64,000 nt of DNA from Liolophura sinensis (Eukaryota; Mollusca; Polyplacophora; Chitonida; Chitonidae): NCBI RefSeq assembly GCF_032854445.1, contig NW_027018125.1, positions 1-64,000 on the forward strand, written 5' to 3'. The notes under the pieces were generated by a model. It saw only the letters and a program-made list of their open reading frames with translations, was not told the origin of the DNA and did not search any database. The position numbers and the translations under genes are program-made. This document shows positions 57,070 to 64,000 of the stretch, one piece after another. Each line of letters opens with the position of its first letter. The stretch's first letter is position 1.

Positions 57070-58022
57070 GTGAGTAAATTTGGTTGTTCTGGACCGTATG
57101 GTATTGCCTGTGTGCGAAAGTAGCGCTGCCCTGAGCCAGATAGTGTCAACTTTAATGTCAGATATAAGAGTAAAAGGGATGTTTATAGGGTAAGTGTTAA
57201 AGCATTTAGTATTGCCCGTGTTAGTCAGTATCAGTGATTCGGCGGCGACTCGCTCGTATAGCGCCCCATGGAGTCAGATGGTGTTAACTCTGACGTCTTG
57301 TGAAATTGAATTGGAAAGGGTGTATATTGTGAAAGTTTGGTTGCTGTACGCAATATTTTATTGCCTGTGCGTGCCAGTAGGCGATTCGACGGCGATTCTT
57401 CTGTAGCGCCCTATAAGATCTGGTGAAGTCAACACTGGCGTTTTGGCGAACTTGAATTGGAAGGGGCGTAAAGCTTTGGTTACTCCAGACTATTTTGTAT
57501 TGCCTGTGCGAGCCAGCAGGCGATTCCACGGCTATTTGGTTGTAACGCTCCTTGGGTCAGAAGGTGTCAACTTTCAGTATTTTTCAACATCTATATCAGA
57601 ATTCAAAGGCTTGTCTATTGTACATGTTTGGTTGTTCTGTGCCATTGATATTGCCTGTGTGACCCCGTAGGTGATCCGACTGCGATTCACCTGTAGCCCC
57701 CTGTTAAGTCTGGTGATGTTAACTCTGACGTTTTGGGAAATTGAATTGAAAGGGGCGTAAATTGTGTAAGTTTGGTTTCTCTAGACGATTTTGTTTTGCG
57801 TGTGCGAGTCAGTTGGCGACTCGACGGCTATTTGGTTGTAACGCCGCTGGAGTCAGAAGGTTTCAACTTTTAACATTATTCAACATGTAAATTAGGATTC
57901 AAAGACTTGTCCGTTGTACAAGTTTGGTTGTGCTAGACCATTGATATTGCCTGTGTGAACCAGTAGGCGATCTGACGGCGATTCGATTGTTACACTCTGT
58001 GGAATCAGATTTTGTCAGCTAT
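57070..58022. repeat. Degenerate tandem array, about 145 bp monomers in 295 bp dimers
   Basis: The block 'attgcctgtgtg/cg' recurs near 57103, 57211, 57360, 57499, 57650, 57795 and 57945, mostly 140-150 bp apart. Linked blocks ('ggcgattcgacggc', 'gtagcgccc', 'gtcagaaggtgtcaactttc', 'tgaattggaaaggg') alternate, so every second monomer is more alike, giving a dimer period of about 290-296 bp. About seven monomers. No coding. Confidence 0.75.
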
Positions 58023-58029
58023 GGTGTCA

Positions 58030-59290
58030 TTTTGAAGAAAAAAAGGACAGGTGTCTTTTGTGCATTTGTGCACAAATGTTTTTCCTAAAAAAAATTAGCC
58101 CCCAAAAAACACCAGGTCTCGTAAGAGAACTATGTGATTGCCAGTTGTGAATTTGCCGAAGCGTATTTTGGAGCAACACTGACAGGATATTCTTTGGTCT
58201 CCGATCTCTGAACATATTTTGCGTCCTCTTGATGAACACCATATTTCGTCCATCTACCTAATACATCACGTGACCACAAACACGCAATGGTATTCGCTAA
58301 TCCATACGATGTACATGCACATGTACGAGAAAAAAACAGCCGATATTCCGGGCACAAAATCGTGAGACGGTATACACTATATCCACGAAAGTCCATCGGG
58401 ATCCACGATAGTGTACCGTACAGTTCACCTCATCGCAAACAACCTGTATGGCATAGTGTATACTAGTGTATATCCCCTCAAAATATACCCAAGATGCACT
58501 CATGATGTAATGTTTTCATTGCAGCTGCTCACGATAGACCCATGATAAAAATCCAACACGTTCGATTTTTTTGGCCGCGAATAACGACACGGAAGTCGTA
58601 GACAAGGTCATATATACCCATATTACAATAACGTACATTTCTGTGGTATGCTGTCATATGGGCCTAGTCAAAAATATTGCTTGATGTAATCAGTGGTTTA
58701 CTGTAAGTAACGACGGTTTGAACAAGATGACACGAGGAAAGGGTTCGTCAAAGCAGGCTAGCAAACACTCCAGTGACACCGAAACGCTCCCCACGGCCTT
58801 GAAAAGAAATTGAATTTTGGGGCAAGATACCACAGGTGACCAATTCAGATTTGTTCGAGAATGATTATACATATCAGTAAATATTTATTGATAAATCATT
58901 TATAGATGTGGCGAATTCATTCATCGATATTAAAAAATGATTTACAGATATCGTAAAATGGGCTAGCGATATTGATATCAGTATAAACAATGTCCAAAGT
59001 AGTAGGTTCAGCTATCCATATAGCAAGGCATTGGAATCAGAGGTCAGGCTGAGGTTGGTGATTTATTGCATTACTAATGACAAAGACACTGTCACACCAA
59101 TCGTACAGGTATTAAATATAATACTTGTAAACACTCTGGCAATTTCCCCTTGTTTTATTCAGTTAAAACTTTCGATTGAAATTACTGTCACATGTTAGAA
59201 GGGAGCAGTATTTATCAAAGTGCAAATAAAAGGCTGAATTATCGATGTCAGCGATAAAACGATAAAAATTCGTTTATCAGTATCGAAAAT
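58030..59290. other. No gene recognised; AT-rich short-motif repeats
   Basis: 58870-58980 and 59240-59290 contain scattered 'atcgatat', 'ataaatcattta' and 'gtttatcagtatcga' motifs, like 20020-20140. The remainder shows nothing supportable. Confidence 0.45.
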
Positions 59291-59304
59291 TCACTTATAT
59301 GTAT

Positions 59305-59457
59305 AAATATAAGAATATTTCACTTATACCGCGCCCAATATTATGTTGGATGAAAACAAGGCAGACCCGGGGGTAAAACACAACGATCCGCAGGTAGGAT
59401 CATAGAGAAACCCATCATGAGCTGGAACTCACAGCGGCCGCATCAGTGAATATTTGT
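59305..59457 (-). repeat. Decayed SINE at the boundary of the Polinton-like element
   Basis: 'aagaatatttcacttatacc', 'aatattatgttggatgaaaa', 'acgatccgcaggtagg', 'catgagctggaactcacagc' and 'ggccgcatcagtga' follow SINE order. It breaks off inside the tRNA-like head right before the GC-rich element. Confidence 0.65.
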
Positions 59458-59488
59458 CGTATTCCTTACAGTAGTAGTAGGGGGAGGG

Positions 59489-59600
59489 AGGGTTCTGGCG
59501 CACGCCCCCCTTGGTAAATAGAGGCCCCCAGCCCCTATTCCCGGCGAGGTCCAGAAGTTCTAGTATACACACTATAGGTTCTGGCGCACGCCCCTCTTGG
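59489..59600 (+). repeat. Direct repeat near the element's left end
   Basis: 'ggttctggcgcacgcccc' occurs at 59491 and again at 59577, each followed by a 'ctt.gg' and 'agaggcccc' block. Terminal direct repeats of this sort may belong to the element's terminal repeat or non-coding leader. Confidence 0.7.
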
Positions 59601-59710
59601 GGCCCTCCCCAGAACAAAATAGAGGCCCCACCCCCCATCTGGGGTTCTTTTAGACATACCCATTGCTCAGATGTGCTTCTACACCAAGTGTGTATACAAC
59701 AACAACAGGG

Positions 59711-60164
59711 TTATAATAATTGCCGGTGGCTACCCATAGGCTCCACGGAGCTCTGTGGTAAGAGTTGTCTGGGGGAGTACTGTGAGGTTCACCTAAACCG
59801 TCTGCGCAAGGGTCTTGGCACCCTGCCATGTATTAGCTGTGGTCGGGGTGTTAAAAACCTATTTCAGCTTTGCATGGCCTGCGGATATAATAAGGTCCAG
59901 GTGCGTGAAAGACAGCGGAGGCTCAAGACTTTCTTGGATGAGTTCAAACGGCTGGCGGCTATCGAAATTTACATTTACAGAGATGCTTTTATTAGTATAA
60001 TGATGATATCGGCATGTACAATGAGGCACCATCAAAAAGCGCGAGCACTACGGGAGGAGTTTGAGACGCTCCTAGGTGTGCGGCCTAAGTACCCATGGTC
60101 CCGCAATGCCTTGGAAGAATTGCAGGGATCCTCGACAGGCATAAAACGGCTGTGGCTGAGTTGA
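59711..60164 (+). pseudogene. Cysteine-rich N-terminal region of the Polinton-like protein
   Basis: The frame shows CRWLPIGSTELCGKSCLG, then EYCEVHLNRLRKG, then PCISCGRGVKNLFQLCMACG. This is a cluster of CxxC and CxxxC pairs with a histidine, suggesting one or two zinc-binding modules. A basic helix follows (KVQVRERQRRLKTFLDEFKR) and HHQKARALREEFETLLGV. I recall similar cysteine-rich segments in proteins co-located with Polinton-type polymerases in other invertebrates; no database check was possible. The frame runs to a stop at 60164. The natural continuation appears to be the frame starting near 60125, implying a frameshift there. The true start codon is uncertain (an upstream ATG exists at 59511 in low-complexity text). 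Confidence 0.55.
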
Positions 60165-61065
60165 AGCAAGACGTCAAGAACCCGCCCAGTAACGAGGAGT
60201 TGAAGCAAGACGTCAAGAACCTCCCCAGTAACGAGGAGTTGGATGAACTGCTAGGCGGAATACTGGGTGAAAAGAAACTAGAATTCACTAACACCGGCCG
60301 GGCTATAAGGAATCTCCTCCGGGCCTGGCAGATGGGCGTACCCGAAGGCGTTTGGACGGACCCAATAGCCTTCTTAGAAGAAATTCGAGCTATTATTCGC
60401 CAGAAGCTAGAAGAAGAGATCCTGGCACTCAACGGGGTTAAGTTCCAACTAGGCCTCAGGGTTCAGTTGCGAAAGGACAACGCTGATGGCAGTGAAAAGT
60501 ATACCAGCCCAGTACTCCACAGTAAACAGGAGGCCCTCTTAGAGGCTGGTGACATTGACGGGGCTCTAGATAAGGCCCTCCCCACCATCCAGGAGGTGCT
60601 GGAAAAATGGACACAGCGAGGGTCAGGGTGGGTTGTCAATAGCGTGCAAACACTCTGGCTTGACATTGCAAGGTATCAGCCGCTGAGAGGCGGGTCCTAC
60701 ATCCCCCTACCTGCAGCTGTGAGTAACAAGAAAGCAGTCATCAATGTGAAGAACAAAGACGACGACTGCCTCCGATGGGCACTCCGATCTGCCTTATTTC
60801 CAGCCGCCCGGGGCCCTCAGAGACCAACAAAGTATCCGACCAATGATGGTCTTGACTTTGGGGGGATCGACACCCCCACGCCAATCTCTCAGATCCCTAA
60901 AGTGGAGGAAAAGAACGACCTCGCCATCAACGTGTTCGGGTGGGACAAGGGTGTGATCGTGCACCGCCTCAGCAAGAGGCCCGGCGACACGACCCCAATC
61001 AATCTGCTGCTGATTGAGAAGGCAGGTAAATTGCATTATAGGTGGAAAAAAGGTCTCGATCGTCT
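60095..61065 (+). pseudogene. Linker region upstream of the polymerase, same decayed protein
   Basis: One long frame with a coiled, charged start containing two copies of a 13-residue unit (ELKQDVKNxPSNE, 39 bp repeated at about 60160-60237). Then WTQRGSGWVVNSVQTLW, YQPLRGGSYIPLPAAV, KKAVINVKNKDDDCLRWALR and VFGWDKGVIVHRLSK. The PLRGxSYIPLP and AVINVKNKDDxCLRWA blocks are characteristic of the N-terminal extension of family B polymerase ORFs in invertebrate Polinton-like elements; their biochemical role is not established. The frame is lost near 61055-61065, where the similarity moves to the frame starting at 61042. Only the segment up to there is likely genuine coding. Confidence 0.6.
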
Positions 61066-63677
61066 CCTGTTCCAAGTAACAGTAAGAAACGAAATCGCAA
61101 GCACTTCTGCGAGCGCTGCCTACACGGTTACACAAAGGAGGATCTACTCGAGGCGCATAAGCCGGAATGCCGAGGGATTAGCCAGACGGCGGTGAGGGTG
61201 GAAATGCCCCAGGAGGGGGAAAACAAGTTCACCTTTCAGAACCCCCACAAACAGCTACCGGCTCCGTTCATCATACATGCCGACTTCGAGGCTCTGACCA
61301 GAAAGGTTGAAGGCCCGCCGCCGTCACCTACAGGGAGCAGCACTCAAAAGACTCAGCACCACGAGCCCTGCAGTTACTGCTATGTTGTGGTGCGTTGCGA
61401 CGGCCACACAAAACGCCCCGTGGAATACAGAGGCCCTAACGCGACGGAACACTTTCTCAGAGCTCTCCTCAGAACAGGAAGAGCGGGAAATCAAAAATGT
61501 TCTAGCCAACCCTATAGCCATGAATATGACTAACCAAGATTGGCAGGCCCACAACAACGCCGCAACCTGCCACGCGCGTGAGAAGCCTCTAGGCGCCGAT
61601 TCTGTACGCAATCACTGCCATATCACCGGCAAGTACAGAGGCGCGACCCATAACGCATGCAACCTAAAGTTGCGGCTGGGTCCCAAGACAGCCATACCAG
61701 TAGTCTTCCACAACCTACGGGGCTACGACGGGCACCTCCTGATGCAAGTCATAAGTAAGGTGGAGGGCCGCATCTCCTGCATCCCCAACAACACGGAAAA
61801 GTACATCTCCTTTTCGCTGGGACAGCTCCGCTTCATCGACAGCGTTCAATTCTTACCGACTTCCCTTGACAATCTGGTTGAGGCCAACAAACCTGAGGCT
61901 TTCCACATCACAGCCCGGTATGAGCCCGCCGAAGAAAAACGAAAGCTACTCATGCGCAAGGGTGTCTACCCCTATGAGTATATGGACTCTTGGGAGCGCT
62001 TCGACGAGTCCAGCCTCCCACCCAAAGAGGCTTTCTACGGTAAGGTCAAAGTCGGCGACATTAGCGATGAGGACTACATCCACGCTCAACAGGTATGGAA
62101 GGCATTTGACTGCACCAATCTGGGGCACTACACAGACCTTTACTGCCTCACAGACGTGCTCCTATTGGCTGATGTGTTTGAGGCCTTCCGGAAGACTTGT
62201 TTACGGCAGTATGAATTGGACCCTGCTCACTACTTTACGAGCCCAGGTCTCTTGTGGGATGCGCTGTTCAAGAAGACCGGGGTAGAGCAGGCGCTGTTGA
62301 CCGACTACGACCAACATCTCTTCATTGAAAAGGGGTTGCAAGGAGGTATCTCCATGGTAAGTAAGCGATACGCCAAAGCCAATAATCCACAGGTGGAGGG
62401 ATACAACCCCGAAAGCCCAAACAGCTACATCCAATACCTAGACGCCAATAATTTATATGACTGGGCTTCCAGTGGGTAGGTGACGCACAGCGTCTCGGTG
62501 AAACGATTGCTACCCACCCCCACGACAGTCCTTCCGGTTACATCCTCGAGGCCGACCTAGAGTATCCGGCCGACCTACATAACGCACATAACAGCTACCC
62601 ATTAGCCCCGGAGCGTCTGGTGGCCCAGAAGGAGTGGATGTCTGACTATCAGCACAGTCTTCTAGGCAAGAAAGCGCCTACCGAGGTCGAAAAGCTGGTC
62701 CCCAAACTCCGCAACAAGGAACGGTACGTTCTGCACTACCGGAACCTACAGCTGTATCTATCTCCGGGAATGCACCTAACAAAGGTTCACCGGGCCCTGA
62801 GATTCGCCCAGAGCCCTTGGATGGAACCCTATATCAGGATGAACACCGAGCTCCGAAAAATGGCCGCGAGTAAATTCGAGAAGGACCTGTACAAGCTAAT
62901 GAACAACTCGGTCTTCGGAAAAACCATGGAGAACCTCCGGAAGCGTGCGGACGTCAAGCTGGTACGCTCTGGAGAAGAAGCTCCGACGCTTGATAGCCAG
63001 CCCGAACTTCGCACGGGTAAACATATTTGCTGATGACCTCGCAGCGATTCAGATGCACAAGACCCGCCTAGTCCTAAACCGACCTATCTACCTGGACATG
63101 GGCATTCTAGATCTCTCCAAGCACCTGATGTACGACTTCTACTACAACCATATGAAGGCCCAGTACGGAGAGCGCTGCCAACTCCTCTACACTGACACCG
63201 ATAGTCTGCTACTCGAGATTCAGACTGAGGATGTTTATAGGGATATAGCTGAGAATGCAAACCTGTACGACACTTCAGATTACCCACAAGGCCACCCCCT
63301 GCACAGCGTAGCAAATATGAAGGTCTTGGGGAAAATGAAGGACGAGTGCGCGGGGCGGCCGATGGCCGAATACATTGGTCTGCGCCCCAAGATGTACTCC
63401 ATTCTCGAGGCAGGCGGAGCCAACATTAAGAAGGCCAAGGGCGTGAAAAAAGCGAGTTGTGGAAAAGTGCATCCGCTATAAGCAGTACAAAGAGGCCCTC
63501 TTCGAGAAGAGGATCTTCCGACACGGTATGGACGTGCTGCGATCAGAGCGCCACCATATCTATGGGCAGCACCTGGATAAGGTCTCACTGTCCCCCTTCA
63601 ATAGTAAGCGCTGGATCGCCGAAGATGGTGTACACACCTTGGCTTACGGCCATGGAGATGCAGCAGCCGCCGGATGA
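61042..63677 (+). pseudogene. Protein-primed family B DNA polymerase, frameshifted
   Basis: Domain order is readable across frames. It starts with a zinc-like HFCERCLHGYTKEDLLEAHK, the exonuclease region APFIIHADFEAL (DxE, Exo I) and an endonuclease VII-like NHCHITGKYRGATHNACN. Then come FHNLRGYDGHLL (Exo II), TDVLLLADVF (Exo III) and QYLDANNLY (Pol A). Next are YKLMNNSVFGKTMENL (Pol B) and YTDTDSLLLEI (Pol C, the DTD catalytic pair). It ends in GLRPKMYSI and IRYKQYKEALFEK blocks. This is the DNA_pol_B_2 (phi29-like) type used by Polintons and adenovirus-like agents. Breaks: frame changes near 61480-61500, a TAG at 62477-62479 just after Pol A, and shifts near 62990-63015 and 63450. Catalytic motifs themselves look intact. 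Confidence 0.85.
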
Positions 63678-63710
63678 TGGGCAGGATGGGACATCCTCTT
63701 CGAGGAATTA

Positions 63711-64000
63711 CTAGCGCCGTAGAACGCCATCCGGGGGAAGCTGAGTATCGGGAGGCAATATAAGCAACTCCTCACGAACGAATCCCCGTCGCAGGCCATC
63801 CGACGTATCGTCTAGATAGTACAGCACGGGTTCATTAGGTTTTGTGACAGAGCGCCCAAGCCGATATATCTCTAGAGACCACACTGGATCAATAGCGCGG
63901 CGGCGGCCGCCCTCCAGCTCTCCAGGCTGATAGAGATAACGAACGCCAACACCCTCGGTTACCTTCCGCTCATTAAGTCCAACGGGACGACCTGGAACCG
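63711..64000 (-). CDS. Integrase-like C-terminal part, partial (runs off window)
   Basis: A minus-strand frame is open from the window edge (first full codon 63998) to TAG at 63713-63711, 95 codons. It includes GVGVRYLYQPGELEGGRRR, VWSLEIYRLGRSV, EPVLYYLDD and RRGFVREELLILPPDTQLPP. The basic stretch followed by an SH3-like WSLEIYRLG...VLYYL strand set looks like the C-terminal DNA-binding tail of the retroviral-type integrase carried by Polintons, and its convergent position next to the polymerase fits. The catalytic core would lie beyond the window, so the call rests on the tail alone. Unlike the polymerase it shows no frameshift in the visible part. Its stop lies about 35 bp from the polymerase-frame stop. 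Confidence 0.45.
   Translation of the reverse strand, partial: VPGRPVGLNERKVTEGVGVRYLYQPGELEGGRRRAIDPVWSLEIYRLGRSVTKPNEPVLYYLDDTSDGLRRGFVREELLILPPDTQLPPDGVLRR

Larger units (their letters stand above)
59470..64000 (+). mobile_element. Polinton/Maverick-like element, left part
   Basis: From about 59470 the sequence becomes clearly GC-richer and carries a cysteine-rich ORF region, a family B DNA polymerase and a convergent minus-strand integrase-like ORF. These are the hallmark genes of Polinton/Maverick elements and their adintovirus-like relatives. The candidate left end is 'agtagtagtagggggaggg' at 59470-59488; Polinton termini begin with AG and make 6 bp target duplications. The flanking 'ccttac' would be the left copy, but the right end is outside the window so this is untested. 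The polymerase region is frameshifted, so the copy is an inactive endogenous relic. Confidence 0.72.

Noticed and set aside
60794-61135. Minus-strand frames opposite the polymerase region (also 61324-61611, 63084-63588)
   Set aside because: Antisense shadows of the GC-rich plus-strand protein; residue patterns do not form domains.

Overview
The window looks like a piece of an animal genome, most likely a mollusc or another lophotrochozoan. It is AT-rich, with long introns, canonical GT-AG splice signals, microsatellites, minisatellites and many short interspersed repeats. The commonest repeat is a tRNA-headed SINE. Its A-box/B-box-like head faces gene-desert sequence, and its tail reads as an 'acggcgtaaaacaccaatcaaataaataaat' type sequence. 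I associate this type with bivalve and gastropod genomes. The species assignment is inference; no ribosomal or mitochondrial marker is present.

Main host gene (minus strand, about 18.1 kb to at least 52.8 kb, possibly 56.9 kb). I could assemble an immunoglobulin-superfamily type I membrane receptor by matching reading frame, splice sites and intron phase. In transcription order there are five Ig-like exons (52754-52458, 49506-49171, 41989-41723, 40543-40265, 33402-33037), one fibronectin III exon (31329-31042) and a transmembrane exon (30129-30022). These are followed by small cytoplasmic exons (29362-29338, 29137-29073, 28594-28570, 27709-27645, 27140-27116, 24802-24759, 23889-23827, 19537-19432) and a possible last exon at 18290-18150. 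The ectodomain exons are all phase 1-1, one domain per exon. The tail carries several tyrosine motifs: YENV, YENL, YEKV, YAAL, an ITIM-like VMYYNL and, in the uncertain last exon, an ITSM-like TTYASI. A 1.4 kb tandem duplication (26.35-27.74 kb and 27.79-29.17 kb) has doubled an exon pair of 65+25 nt, adding an in-frame 30-residue module with a second YEN motif.

Left part (1-18 kb). No host gene was recognised. It holds a decayed non-LTR reverse transcriptase (1.4-2.4 kb), a Penelope-like reverse transcriptase relic (17.3-18.0 kb), a foldback MITE (4.5 kb), a 320 bp tandem duplication (4.75-5.4 kb), SINEs and two dispersed repeat families.

Introns of the receptor gene. These contain a 46 bp minisatellite (22.7-23.2 kb), a 120 bp minisatellite (31.4-32.4 kb), a (TA)n tract beside a dead DD37D mariner-like transposon (36.07-37.65 kb), several elements with terminal inverted repeats (39.2-40.2, 44.1-45.1 and 53.1-55.2 kb) and SINEs in both orientations.

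Right end (59.47-64.0 kb). A visibly GC-richer block is the left part of a Polinton/Maverick-like element. It encodes a long protein with a cysteine-rich N-terminus, a linker region and a protein-primed family B DNA polymerase, all on the plus strand and broken by several frameshifts. A convergent minus-strand ORF resembles the C-terminal part of the element's integrase-type protein and runs off the window. The candidate left terminus begins with AG and lies inside or next to a decayed SINE.
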